From the NCBI GenBank assembly GCA_023376005.1, contig CM042143.1, forward strand, positions 86,580,051 through 86,644,050: DNA of 64,000 nt, in the 5' to 3' direction. How positions within the stretch are numbered: position 1 is the first letter of the stretch; each line of letters starts with the position of its first letter. A program made the translations under genes and the position numbers. This DNA comes from Doryteuthis pealeii. Lineage: Eukaryota > Mollusca > Cephalopoda > Myopsida > Loliginidae. Under the pieces are notes generated by a model. It was not told the origin of the DNA. It did not search any database and worked only from the letters and a program-made list of their open reading frames with translations. Positions 21,695-32,723 of the stretch are shown piece by piece.

Positions 21695-22135
21695 TGTAAC
21701 AAAATCCAACAAAGAGGTACGTAACAAAATACAGACTTTATTGTCTGAGCCTATGTAACATAAAACACAAATACAAAACAGGACTAACATCCTAAAAAAG
21801 AAAGAGTTCTTGTAGAGTTAAACTTGAGGTTACTAAATGTAGAATAGAAGAGTCACTGACTGTATATGTGCCACGTGGTTAGGGTCTAGAAAGGGCTACG
21901 TACATATACGGGTACTAGCCAATAGTTAGAGGGCATGCCCCCCCCCCGGCCTTAATGGACAGAGACAACTTGTTTAGTGCATCCTTGTGGATGCCAGATG
22001 AAAGAGAAGCAGATAGTTTCCCGGGGTGAGTTTAAATAGCCAGGTAGTAATGCCATCTAGTGGAAAGTCCTGGTAGCAAGGAAGATAACCCTTTTCTACT
22101 CAACTCCATCCCAAAAAGGGAAGACAATCGCTACA
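21695..22135 (-). mobile_element. probable solo LTR
   Basis: 441 bp with ends TGTA...TACA. On the minus strand a TATTTAAAC TATA-like box (22030-22038) precedes an AATAAA signal (21737-21742) by ~290 bp, the order expected of an LTR. No clear 5-bp target duplication (ATATA against ATGGT) and no internal region. It could also be a non-LTR unit with chance TG/CA ends. Confidence 0.45.
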
Positions 22136-22272
22136 ATGGTATGCCCTGATCAAGCTTATGGTATATGACAAAATAGTGCTCAGTCTGATATAGCTTTAAA
22201 GAGTTAAAAAGGAAACTGAATATTTTAAAATTAAATATTCAAGAAGTAACATACTAGCATAACATTTGTGAA

Positions 22273-22295
22273 CTATGGAGTCCCATTAAATCTGA

Positions 22296-22326
<31 letters not shown>

Positions 22327-23215
22327 TAATAAATAATGATGATGATGATATCTTTTCAGCTAGTATATTAGGTTTAAGACCTGTCAGCTGTGTCTTATGG
22401 AGTCCCATTAAATCTGAATAATGATAATGAATGATGATGATGATAATATCTTTTCAGCTAGTATATTAGGTCTAAGACCTGTCAGCTGTGTCTTATCTTT
22501 AAAACATTTTATTTCCACTGAATATTTATATTCTTTCCACAATTTATCTAACTTTACCTTAAAAGAATTCAAAGATGGAGCATTCACTACTGATAATGGT
22601 AGTTTATTCCATGAATCTACTACCTGTTACTGAAATAATTTTGTTTTACATTTGTTTTGCAAATTTATTTTCAAAGTTTGAATTTATGACCCTTGGTATT
22701 GATTATTTGAGCAATTTTAATAGATTAAAATTTGTTGAATAAAATTCATGAGTATATTTATAGGCTTCAATCATATTTCCTCTGGTCTGTCGATAAGTTA
22801 AACTTGGTAACCCTTTCTTCATATAAAAGTTTTTTTTTTTTTAAAATCATTCATTACTTTAGTAGGTCTCCTCTGTACTCCTTCAATGAGTTTTATGTCC
22901 TTGATTAATCTTGGACTCCAAATCACATTAGCAAATTGCAAAATGAGGTCTCACCAATGCAATGAATAAATTTTTCAACATTTCCTTATCCATGTATTCA
23001 TATGACCTACATATTAATCCTAATATCTTGTTTGCTTTATTTACTTGTATTACTAAATGTTTGGAAAATTTTAGTTCAGAGTCCATATTCAGTGCAAGAT
23101 CTTTTTATAATTCTGTACTTTTTTAGTAATTCCCTTTCATTAGAGAATTTTTTTCTTATTTTTATTTCTTCCGACATATCCTTGACTCCAAACCACATTA
23201 GCAAATTTCAATGAA
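22273..23215 (-). pseudogene. LINE (CR1/Jockey-like) C-terminal remnant with TAA/ATC-rich tail
   Basis: Broken minus-strand frames, in order from 23110 downwards: DLALNMDSELKFSKHL, VNKANKILGL, LVRPHFAICNVIWSP, IELIEGVQRR-like, LTYRQTRGNMIEAYKY, NTKGHKFKL and a WNKLPLSVVNAPS-like end. This is the thumb and C-terminal region of a widespread family of animal LINE reverse transcriptases. The start is 5'-truncated and many stops are present. The element's 3' tail is (ATT/ATC)n, and its last ~100 bp plus tail is duplicated in tandem (22273-22393, 22396-22495). Confidence 0.85.
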
Positions 23216-23489
23216 AATAAACAAATGTCCTCTGTCATAAAGATATCTTTATTTTTTATAGTTTTATCAGGGCATTTGGGGGGAGCTCTAGTCTTGGGAG
23301 CCCTGGGCTTTAGTCTATACTAGCCCAGATGTAAATCTGACACTGGACAGGATGCATAGAAATTGGTGATTGACAATCTGAAATTGGTTGCAGTAAATCC
23401 TAACATTAGCATAAAATCCACAGAAATCAAATGCATTAAATGTTTAAGAATAAAAAAAGAAAAGCAATTACACATATTAGTGGTGGCAC

Positions 23490-23965
23490 AAAATCCCCTA
23501 CTTAGAAATTAGAAGCAGAGCACACATTGACCCAATTGAGACCATCCTATCGCAACGCCAACTGCGATGGTTGTGTCACACCATCCACATGCCTGCAGAC
23601 AGACTCCTTCGTAAACTACTTTACAGAGAACTCACTGATAGCACGCAGAGGACAGGAGCCCCCCCAAAAAGTGATTCAAAGACCATATTAAGACAACACT
23701 GAAGAAATGTAACATTACACCTTCAAACGTGGAAGACAGGGTTGGCGAGATGCCAGCCGCACAGGAGCTAACCAGCTCAATAATGAGATAAACAGGACTG
23801 CAGAGCGGCAATGACTTCATCATCATGAACAACCAAATGTAGATGGGAATTTCCCCTGAAATGTGTGTGACCGCATCTGCAAATCCAGAATTGGACTAAT
23901 GAGCCACCATAGGGTCCACAAATGAAGACATGGAGTGATGTCATTGTTGTCTGCGACGGACTTCG
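23490..23965 (+). pseudogene. R6 LINE C-terminal remnant ending in a C2H2 zinc-finger code
   Basis: The plus-strand reading includes RAHIDPIETILSQRQLRWL, MPADRLLRKLLYREL and SDSKTILRQH, then after stops a decayed copy of the zinc-finger end better preserved at 42440. This matches the post-RT segment of LINEs in which 'QLRWAGHxxRM' and 'LPKQxLYxEL' are conserved. It ends near GTCTGCGACGGACTTC. No intact frame. Confidence 0.82.
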
Positions 23966-25320
23966 AAAAGAAAAAGAAAGAATATTGTCTATTTTGACAG
24001 GATTTTTAAAAACATTTCATCTGATAGAGTTCAATGGCGAGAGAGGGAGGGAGTAAAGGGAATTTGCTTTTGTCAGATTGAATTTGCTTACATTCAATTT
24101 CATCCTTGGGAGAATTTTGAAGTTTCACTTTGCCAAACCAATCACAATTCCTTGAGGCCCTAAGGGGTTAAGAATCTCCTTCATTAAATCTACGCTAACA
24201 TCTTCATGGGGGAGGGTTTTTTTATAATTTTTTTAAATGTCAAAAACTGAAAAGCCTGGAGATAGCAAACAAAAGTAACAATACCATTGGCCAATGCAAG
24301 AAAGGTCATTGAAAAAATCCTTAAGATCTGAAGTTAATATCAGAGCGGCACCTTTTCATACCAAAACTACAATATACAATTTTCTCACAAAAGGTCACTT
24401 ATTTACAGAAGAAAAATATAACCAAAACTAAATAAATAAATAACATCCTTCCTCACTCCCCACCAAAAAATGGTATATAACATTGCATGCAGTTGTTGTA
24501 AAAGAAATCAACCTTAACAGACACTAGAGAAGCATTATCTAAAGTGAACTATCTAAAACATGAAAGAATATGCAAGAAGTTGAGATCCACTTTAAAACCA
24601 TAATGGGATGATCATAAAATAAAATAAGCATATTTCTCATAGATTTAATGCATAAGCAAAAAAAAAAAAAAAAAAAAATTATTGAATGGGGGGGGTTTAT
24701 AATTTTCCAACTGCAAAAGTCTGACAAAGTCTTTCCAACTACAACAATATTACAGCAGTCTTAGTCTTTGATGTTCTACAAACAAATTTTGTGAGTCCAT
24801 AAGCGTCTCTCACTTGTACAGAATTGGAATAGTCTGTCAACCTTCACTGCGTACCACATTAAATAAAGCATTTGGTCAAACTCCATCCGAGTGATTCAAT
24901 TCAAAGCTTCCAACATCCCAGCCCTTCACACCATGACAAAACCAACAGCTGCCTACACAAAATCTTAACACTGAATATGCATTCAGTACATAGCAGTCAG
25001 AAACACGAGGCAATGATGACACTTCAAATTGGGTAAATGTCTATTGTTACAATTATAAAACTATATGGTGATTGAGTGCTCAGAACAATGAATTTCAGTC
25101 ATAAAAGTCTCAAAATTTAAATCTGTAATTTGGTACTTAAATGGCATAACAAAGATCAAAGGACTGATTCCTGTTTTTTTTTTTCTTTCTTTCTTAAGGG
25201 TATAAGATGACAGGCATACTCAGTTCTGTAGCTTTGTTAGGCTATGGTGTTCTAGTTGAGAGAGGAAAAAGAAACAAGTCCTGAGTAACTTATAAGACCT
25301 TTGTATGAAGAAAACTGAAA
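23966..25320. other. no recognisable feature
   Basis: AT-rich, with an A run at 24659-24678. No repeat or coding signal recognised. Confidence 0.5.
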
Positions 25321-25358
25321 ATGTATTACTTGGAAATAGTTTGTACAGACATACACAA

Positions 25359-25365
<7 letters not shown>

Positions 25366-25396
<31 letters not shown>
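25366..25396. repeat. (TA)n microsatellite
   Basis: Joins the R13 repeat. Confidence 0.95.
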
Positions 25397-25398
<2 letters not shown>

Positions 25399-25560
25399 CC
25401 AAAAGTCCAGAGAAAAAATCTTCCTTACGACATAGGAGTTTTTTTAAACAAGCTGTCGCAGTTTGAGAGCTCAATGTGTGCTCTTATTGTTAGAGTCACA
25501 GAGCAAATTTATAAGTAAAGAAATAACAAAAGCCTAAGAGATTTTGCATTATAGCCTATT
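25397..25560 (+). repeat. R13 dispersed repeat, copy 1
   Basis: ATCCAAAAGTCCAGAGAA, GAGAGCTCAATGTGTGCTCT and GTTAGAGTCACAGAGCAAAT are the reverse complement of 39540-39713. In both copies the outer end joins a (TA)n array. Confidence 0.8.
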
Positions 25561-25578
25561 TCGGGGAGCTTAGACAAA

Positions 25579-25625
25579 GTGTCTAATTCTCCCAGCTCAT
25601 CAGATGAGCTGGGAGAATTAGACAC
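25579..25625. repeat. 47-bp perfect palindrome, one-base centre
   Basis: Arms of 23 bp (GTGTCTAATTCTCCCAGCTC...GAGCTGGGAGAATTAGACAC) match without mismatch around a single A. It is not made of simple repeats. Confidence 0.95.
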
Positions 25626-25687
25626 AGAGAATTAGAGACATATACATATGTGAGAGAGAAAGAGAGACACAAGCACATGCACACACA

Positions 25688-25735
25688 CTCTCTCTTTATA
25701 TATATATATATATATAAAAGAGAGAGAGAGAGATA
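25688..25735. repeat. (CT)n(TA)n(GA)n symmetric array
   Basis: CTCTCT, then TA array, then GAGAGA, forming a quasi-palindrome. Confidence 0.9.
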
Positions 25736-26385
25736 CATGTGCATACATATAAACAGATGAAAACAAGAGTCCTAGAGATTTATTAAATTATAAAGTACTT
25801 TATCTCAGAAGTTCAAAATATATATAATGACAATGTTGTTTAAAAAGAACCTAAACAACAAACAGTGAATAAAGGGAAGACATTTGTGTGCAATTTTTGA
25901 ACAATCCAATTAAATAAACATCAAATTAAAGAAAATGGATTACATGATTCCATAAACAATTCAGTCTGAAAAATCATTGAAATTTATTACTTCATTATTG
26001 CAGCACATTTTTTATTTGTTTTTTTTTTTGTTGTTTTTAAAACAAGAAAAGACAAATATTTTATAGATTATTCATTTAAAACAGATTTTCAGAATGGTAA
26101 GGAGAATTTCTTTCTCATTTCTTTTTAGAATAAGATAATATCTGTAGAAAATTGTTTGGAATTTATTTACAACTTGGAAAAAGGAACAGCAAAATGCAAA
26201 ACAAAAATCTCTTTTCAATCGAAGAAATGTGAAAATAAATTTTGCAAAATGTTATTTTTGTCAACCAACGAGGAAGATAAGATAAAATATAGAAAATGTG
26301 TTAAGAGATATGTATGTCAGCTAATTTTACGAAATAAAAGATACACATATAAAAGACACACACACAATATCAATATATATATATA

Positions 26386-26403
26386 TGTGTATCTCTCTCT
26401 CGT

Positions 26404-26453
<50 letters not shown>

Positions 26454-26475
26454 ACGAGAGAGAGATACACACATA
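26386..26475. repeat. palindrome with (TA)n core
   Basis: Arms TGTGTATCTCTCTCTCGTTC and GAACGAGAGAGAGATACACA flank a 42-bp (AT)n array at 26408-26449. The whole can form one hairpin. Confidence 0.93.
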
Positions 26476-26559
26476 CATATATAATTGAGGCAGACAGACC
26501 GAAAAAACACACATATATGACAGAGAGACAGATTGACACACACATTATATGCATGTGTA

Positions 26560-26566
26560 TATATGC

Positions 26567-26617
<51 letters not shown>
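26560..26617. repeat. (TG)(TA)n microsatellite
   Basis: About 22 TA units after GTGTGTATA. Confidence 0.95.
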
Positions 26618-26621
<4 letters not shown>

Positions 26622-27312
26622 GTCCTCAGAGAAAAGTTCCAATTAAATTGTTAGCCTCAATTTGAAAGTGCTAATTGCAAATTACATTGTAAATTTATTG
26701 TCAACATGTTGCCCGAATCTATTTTGTTTCATACAGACTAGCTTAAAGGCCGCCAAAGGCAGGCATTAATAATGATGTCTACTCACTTCCTATTTAGAAA
26801 ATTTATATCTAAAAATAAATAACTCACTTGCATGACTGATGGAACATCAGATCCTTTAAAAAAAAAAAAAAAAATGCTCAACCCCTTTTAACCCCCCAAA
26901 AAACACAATTCTTAAAAACTACTCATTTTAGAAGATTTTTCTTTGCTTCTGAATTTTATCGCTTCACATGTTCAATTTTGAAATTTACCTTGAGGGCAAA
27001 TTTGTGATAAATGTTCAATATATCAGTTTGTTATTTGTCTGCATTTTTGAGACAAGGTTTGATGTCCTCATCTTTATTGTGGTATGTATAAACACAACGT
27101 TTCAGCTGCTGTATCCTCCTCTGGCCTTCCCCAGGTGTTCCTTGTGTATCTGAGCATAGTAATGACCTAACCTGGGAAATCCTTTTTATTATGATGTTAT
27201 TGGATTCTACACTTTCAGTTGTACAAGAATCCCCCACCCCCGTCAAAAAAAAAAAGGATTGTGATTTTTCTCATGACACATGTCAGAATGATACATATGC
27301 AAAAACAATGAT

Positions 27313-27551
27313 GGGACCATATGACCTTTAGGCACCCCTTTTTGATCTCGATTATGAAAGGCCATGTTTTTCATTTACACTGTCAATATCCGGTTGTTTT
27401 AACAGACAATTTTTAGATATTTCTTTTTTAAATTATAAAACTAACCCCTAACCCCAACCCCTAACAAACAACCGGATATTGACGGTGTAAATGAAAAACA
27501 TGTCCTTTCTTAATCGAGATAAAAAGGGGTGCCTAAAGGTAATATGGTCCC
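27313..27551. mobile_element. foldback MITE, ~90-bp inverted repeats
   Basis: Starts GGGACCATATGACCTTTAGG and ends with its complement (CCTAAAGGTAATATGGTCCC). Further in, TTTTTCATTTACACTGTCAA pairs with TTGACGGTGTAAATGAAAAA and ATATCCGGTTGTT with AACAACCGGATAT. The loop contains CTAACCCCTAACCCCAACCC. A truncated copy lies at 52078-52228. No transposase; superfamily unknown; no clear target duplication. Confidence 0.88.
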
Positions 27552-27635
27552 AGATCTTCAAAAGTTCTTCAATGACTGTTTGAGCAACAGTCAAACAATT
27601 AAAAATGATTTCCTAGATTAGGTCATTACTATGCT

Positions 27636-28200
27636 TGATTTGTTTGTTTTGTTTTACGGCATATCAACCTCAGTGGGTCATTTAATGCCGATAAAGTTTT
27701 GAAATACATCAATTCTTAATGGATAATCAATTTTTTATAAATACATTTGTTCTATTTAACCCATAGATGGGACCCTAACAGGTACTACCACTCCAGGTCA
27801 GAGTGGACCAGGGAGCGATGGTGATGAAGGGGTGCTCCACATTCCCCAAACCTCTAAAACTGGAACCTCACCATCAGATAGAGTTTAATGTCATTCCCAG
27901 GACATGTAGACCCGCAGCCACCGCCTTCTAGCACACATATGATAAAAAGGGGTTGGGGCTTGCCATAAGGGCAATAGGGTTGGGAAAATCATATAGGTGC
28001 TAGGGCTTGACGTGACCAGCCGATTAATCGGAGGGGGCGATAGGGCCAAAGTGGAGTATTGCATGTCATGAACTGCTCACCTGGGCTCTATCCTTAAGCA
28101 TCACGGGTCACCACCCACGGCCAACAGGTGGCCCCCTTGGGGGAGTCTTACCCCTCTGCAGAGGTGCATTCTAATGCCCCAGCCGACAGGGCGGTACTAT
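27636..28200 (+). repeat. R3 repeat, full length
   Basis: Best complete copy: TTTTACGGCATATCAACC, GGGTCATTTAATGCC, AACCCATAGATGGGACCCTA, GGTCAGAGTGGACCAGGGAG, CCTTCTAGCACACATATGAT, GCCATAAGGGCAATAGGGTT, AGGGCTTGACGTGACCAGCC, GGCCAACAGGTGGCCCCC and the end CCGACAGGGCGG. No coding frame. Its 5' flank from 27563 is shared with the copy at 49447. Confidence 0.9.
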
Positions 28201-28523
28201 GGTTGAATATACAGGGAATACCTGAATAAGGTCAAAGGATACAGTGGCCAAAATAGTGTGTTTATACATACCACAATAAAGATGAGGAAAACAGTCTGAA
28301 AAAACAAAATTATTCAAATTTTGATGATAAAATTTTATTTATGGAAGATTTCTGCTTTTATTTTTAGGTGTTTTGCTTTTACTAAGATGTACAAAATAAA
28401 TTAGTCTAACCCTGTTTTTGTTTTATATCTGAAGATGCTGTTACAAGCTAAGCTTGTTGCATTTGAAATAAATCATTACATGAAGCAAATTTAAAGGTTT
28501 TTTTTTCCTTCAACTATTTACTA

Positions 28524-28526
<3 letters not shown>

Positions 28527-28572
<46 letters not shown>
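28527..28572. repeat. (TA)n(CA)n microsatellite
   Basis: Directly followed by CAGGGTGTTTATAAAGTC (28574-28591), which looks like a transposon end; see the rejected list. A second TA array lies at 28932-28965. Confidence 0.93.
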
Positions 28573-28575
<3 letters not shown>

Positions 28576-28780
28576 GGTGTTTATAAAGTCTGTGTGCACT
28601 TTAAAAAAAAAAAATCAAATTTTAAAGTTCGCATGGATTTTGTGGACACTATGTGTATGTGTGTGTGTATATATATGGATTTACACTATGTGTGTGTATG
28701 ATGCGGAGAAACGCGCAGCGGATGTGCTAATGACGAAACGATCGCAGGCTTGCATGCTTTTTGGAACATCAATGCTTCCG

Positions 28781-28933
28781 TTTTGAATTTAAATTATTTT
28801 CTGCTTCTCTCTTGATGAGTCCAGATTAAAAACAAGCTCGGATGATGATTTTTATAAATCGAAATATTGTTCAATATTAGCTATGAATATGTTATAAAAT
28901 ATTTTCATATCCTTTTATCTATACTATATATAT

Positions 28934-28965
<32 letters not shown>

Positions 28966-29694
28966 CAATCCTGGAGACTAGATAGAAACTATGTAAAAAA
29001 ATTCAGTCATTTTACTTTTCACCACACTAAATAAAGCAAGTTGAAAAAGTACTATAAGAGGAATTTAATGCTAGTTTGTTTTTTTGTTTTTTTTCTCCAT
29101 AAACAGTAAAACACTATAAAATGAAACTTTTTTTTTTTAAAGAAGAAAATAGGGAGGGTAAGAGAGAGTATATAATATAGTTGTATTTCTTCTTGTATCT
29201 TTTTTAGTCAACAGCATTCATTTCCCTGGGGAATTAGTTTTTTAATTTTAAAAAAAATTTCAAAGTAAAGTTTGAATAAAAAATAACACACATTAATTAA
29301 AAGTGTAAATAACACCAAAAAAGAAAAGAAAAAAATTCCACTTGTAAAGAATTTTGATGTTAGTTCTATTTTAAGAACAGAATTGACATCCCCACCCCAT
29401 CACATAGTTTAGATTATTAAAACCTTAAATTTCCTGACAAATGCTAAATACTTATGTCCAAACCTTTTAGTATCGTTCCAGGTTTGTACAAATCTGAAGA
29501 CTTTCCAAGTCAGGCTTTCTGTGGATTTTGAATCTTCCAGGTTAGTTTGTACAGAAGACTGGACTCCTTCATATTTATCATGTTTGGGTTCCTCAAAAGA
29601 CATTTTTATCTGGGAACAGAAGTAAATCTTAAATCTTAAAAGTCTATCTTTGGTCCAAGACTGAAGCTTATAATGAGCATTTCATATCTATATA
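28781..29694. other. no recognisable feature
   Basis: AT-rich. A 64-codon minus-strand frame at 29409-29603 has ordinary amino-acid mix but no motif or splice context that I can support. Confidence 0.45.
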
Positions 29695-30155
29695 TTGATA
29701 CTCGTGTTCCTTAAAAGTATGTCAGTTATCATCTTTCAACATCCTCTGGTTAAAAATGAGACCATCCAAATTTCCCAAGACAAAATACAAAAATGTAAAT
29801 ACTGATTATGTGGTATTGCTTATCCTCCAAATTCTTATTTCTTATGAGTGTCGTCACCTCAGCTAAATAATGGACTATTCTGTTTTTAGTAAAAAGGAAG
29901 AAAGGGAAGAAAAAGGACATGCTACACAGAAAGAATATAATAAGAAAGAAACAGTAGGGAAAAGATAAAGAGAGGGGCTGATAACGCTAATCTGTTTCAG
30001 TTGAACATGATGAAAAGAAGGAAAGAAAGAAAAAAAAAAAGAGTTAAATCAAGATTATTATACTTTTTACATATTTAAGTATTTTGCAACAGCTGTTAAG
30101 TAAACATCAAATATTGTAATAATTAAATTATCATACTATGGTATATCCACAGGTT
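29695..30155 (-). repeat. R8 dispersed repeat, copy 2
   Basis: Reverse complement of 9962-10425 from CTCGTGTTCCTTAA to CTATGGTATATCCACAGGTT. Confidence 0.75.
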
Positions 30156-30629
30156 CTGCAAGTAAATATTAAAATCTGATCAAAAGTGCTTTAGTTTTCA
30201 TACTTCTTGTAACTCAAGTATCAGAGTTAACAGAGAAATAATAGAAAGAAACATGAGTATTAAGGATAATGAAAAAGGTTTACTAAGCAAAAAAAGAAGG
30301 GGAACAGAGTAATTAGCAATTGCTTGGTTAAATTAACAAGACCTTTGAGATCTCATTTCTCTCTTCTGAGGTTCTGTCAGACATTATTGATAGGAAAAAC
30401 ATTGAAATAAAAACACACGAATACTTAAAGCCATATCACTTGTAATGAAGTGGCCTCATTCTCACATCAATGAACCTGATGCCTGGCTGTGTGACCAACA
30501 ACAAAGGGTCAATCACAAGAAAAAAGTAGGTGTGAGAGTTGGGGATTTAAAAAAAAAAAACTCAGTGAGCTACCGGTATATTAAATGTCAACTGGTGGCA
30601 GCATGTTTCAAACAGGACCATCCTGGAGA

Positions 30630-30752
30630 GAACGAGACTCCCTGGCATATACGACATACTTTTCCTGTGCAACCTGAGATGGGCTGGCCACTTGAACAGA
30701 CTTGGGGATGACAGACTGCCAAAGCAGATTCTGTATTGAAAGAGGGTTGAAA
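30630..30752 (+). pseudogene. LINE C-terminal scrap
   Basis: One short plus-strand frame reads LRWAGHLNRLGDDRLPKQIL before a stop, the same post-RT LINE signature as R6 but from a different, better-preserved lineage. Only ~120 bp is recognisable. Confidence 0.75.
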
Positions 30753-30754
30753 GT

Positions 30755-31090
30755 TTGGTTGAATTTTATGGCATGTCAACACTTGTTGGGTTATTTTGTG
30801 CCAAAGACATTGTTTTATTCATTCTTCATGGGTACTCAATTTTTTAAAACTCAATTATTTTTAAATACATTTTTGCAAACTCATTTTTTTCTATTTAACC
30901 CATAGATGGAACCCTAACAGGTATTACCACTCTGAGTCAGAGAGGACCTGGAAGTAATGAGGATGAAGGGGTACTCCACATTCCCCAGAGCACCAGAATT
31001 GGAACTTCACCACCAGATAGAGTTTGACATCATACTCAGGATATTAAGACCCTCAGTCAGAGCCTTCTAGCACATATGATACAATGAACA
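30755..31090 (+). repeat. R3 repeat, 5' half
   Basis: ATTTTATGGCATGTCAACAC, AACCCATAGATGGAACCCTA, GGAACTTCACCACCAGATAG, and ends after CCTTCTAGCACATATGATAC. Confidence 0.88.
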
Positions 31091-31428
31091 GCTAGTTGAG
31101 GTAGAGAGCTACCAGCAAAGCAACACGTAACAACCTAAATTTTGGGGTTAGCTATTCCGCTCAATTGGTGGGTGAGCTACAATTTGTCAAACAATAGATC
31201 TTTCTTTCTTTGACTCTAAAATACCACTTCACATCTCACTGTTTTTCAGTCCAGAGAGAAGTTGCAACACTGATAATAAATAAGAGTTGCATTTTTTTCT
31301 GTGACCACATGACTGACTTCTTGCTCTTCCTGATGTTGTCATCCCTTCATCTCATCTTTGTCTCCAGTAACTTTCTTCGAGGCCTTGCAATGGCACAATC
31401 CAACAAAGTTCAAATAATAAAAATACTA

Positions 31429-31973
31429 CAGGGTAATTGAAAATTAATTCCCTATTTTAAACTATTCATAATTTAGTTATATGCAGTTACATTTTTCTCA
31501 ATTCTTTAATGTATATTCCTTAATATATGGTAATTAAATCTGTGTTATTGTTTGATGGTGCTCCTCCACATTTTGCTATTGTTGGCTGAATCACCATTTT
31601 CCTGGGAGATGGATGGGTAGACGTGATCCACACAAGTGGCTGGCCAGATTTAACAACCTGCAACTTTTTTTTGTTTGACGTTGGTTGAAGGAGCAATTCA
31701 CTCTATGAAACCAATGACTTTGGGAGTACTTGAAGGATGAATACGAGAATTTATTTCTGTCATTCCACAAGAGTTCCTGGTAAGATCAATTGATGTGATT
31801 CCTAAGTGGCTTGAGAGGCTGGAGGCGAATGCTAGTGCCCATATTTAGAATTTTAAATAAAACTCCATGTTATGTGTGTTCTTCTCATATTCATCTTTTG
31901 TAAATAATAATGATTAAGAAATAAATTATAAGATTTTTAAAATAGGGAATGGTATTACTTTATAATCACTCTG
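31429..31973 (+). mobile_element. mariner-type element, internally deleted
   Basis: Flanked by TA (31427-31428 and 31974-31975). The ends CAGGGTAATTG...TTCCCTATTTTAAA and TTTAAAATAGGGAA...CACTCTG form ~45-bp imperfect TIRs. Inside (about 31555-31860) broken plus-strand frames carry GAPPHFA and, further on, pieces resembling WPARSPDLTPCDFFLW and an LEANxxxH end, the C-terminal third of a mariner DDD/E transposase. The N-terminal two-thirds is gone, so it is non-autonomous. Confidence 0.8.
31555..31860 (+). pseudogene. mariner transposase C-terminal remnant
   Basis: GAPPHF matches the block around the second catalytic aspartate of mariner transposases (xQDxAPxH). The following sequence keeps the spacing but alternates frames and has stops, so catalysis is impossible. 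It lies within the 545-bp element described above. Confidence 0.7.
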
Positions 31974-32356
31974 TATTTCATTTATAAATAGCAATGGTAG
32001 TGAAAGAGTTCTTCTAAGCTAAAGATTATCATATTTTTAAATTAAAAATCAATCCTTGCAAGATGAGAATTCTGATTTAATCTAAAGTGAAAAAACTTTT
32101 AACATAGATAAAAACAAAAAAACAAAAAGTAATTTAAAAAGCTGATGGCAGAAATAAAGTCAAATGTCACTTTTGATAAGTTTAACTAGAGCAAGACATT
32201 GAAAATGAATTTGGAAAAGAGATTGAAGATAAAAGTTTATCAACAAAGGTCCATTTTCTGCACAATTTTCAACTCTTTGTACTCTTTTATATGGGTAATG
32301 TAGCACCAAATAACATTTCAAAAGAATATTACTATAAGAGGGAGTCAAAAATTTTG

Positions 32357-32359
<3 letters not shown>

Positions 32360-32404
<45 letters not shown>
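32360..32404. repeat. (TA)n microsatellite
   Basis: ~22 units abutting the foldback element; further TA arrays at 32691-32720 and 32932-32980. Confidence 0.95.
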
Positions 32405-32409
<5 letters not shown>

Positions 32410-32656
32410 TGAGAATAGAGGAAAGTGTGGATAAAACAGCACATTCCTCTTCTAAGTCAACTGACTGACCCTACAGAAAAAGAATAAATCCTACATACCA
32501 ACCCCCCATCAGTGCTTCACACCTCACCCATTCACCTTTTCACTATAAAAACAAATGTACGAGTACCTATGTTCAATAAAGCTTCATTCAATATGAGGCG
32601 AAATATCCACTAAATTTATGCTGTTTTATCCACACTTTCCTCTATTTTAAACTACA
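32404..32656. mobile_element. foldback MITE with TATAAAA/AATAAA interior
   Basis: Ends TGTAGTTGAGAATAGAGGAA and TTCCTCTATTTTAAACTACA. The inverted arms extend ~39 bp (GTGTGGATAAAACAGCA / TGCTGTTTTATCCACAC). The middle holds CACTATAAAAAC and, 30 bases on, AATAAA. No coding. Superfamily unknown. Confidence 0.8.
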
Positions 32657-32686
32657 TTTTGTTGGATTTATTCAAATCCTCCACTC

Positions 32687-32723
<37 letters not shown>

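Larger units (their letters stand above)
27035..28295 (-). mobile_element. R4 hairpin retroposon, copy A, interrupted by MITE and R3
   Basis: Inverted arms at about 27062-27150 and 28210-28292. Both carry the copy-specific string GTGTTTATACATACCACAAT, absent from all other R4 copies, which ties them together as one element. Between them lie a spacer, a foldback MITE (27313-27551) and an R3 (27636-28200). The tRNA-like part seen in copies C, D and E is not recognisable here. Orientation is uncertain. Confidence 0.7.

Noticed and set aside
26156..26642. Several long frames of Tyr-Ile or Tyr-Ser repeats
   Set aside because: They are translations of (TA)n, (CA)n and (GA)n arrays; both strands are open at once.
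27440..27475. Interstitial telomere repeat (CTAACCCCTAACCCC)
   Set aside because: Too short and irregular; it is the loop of the foldback MITE.
28574..28800. CAGGGTGTTTATAAAGTC as a mariner-like end followed by a transposase start
   Set aside because: It looks like a transposon terminus, but I found no partner end or flanking TA and the following frame has no certain transposase motif.
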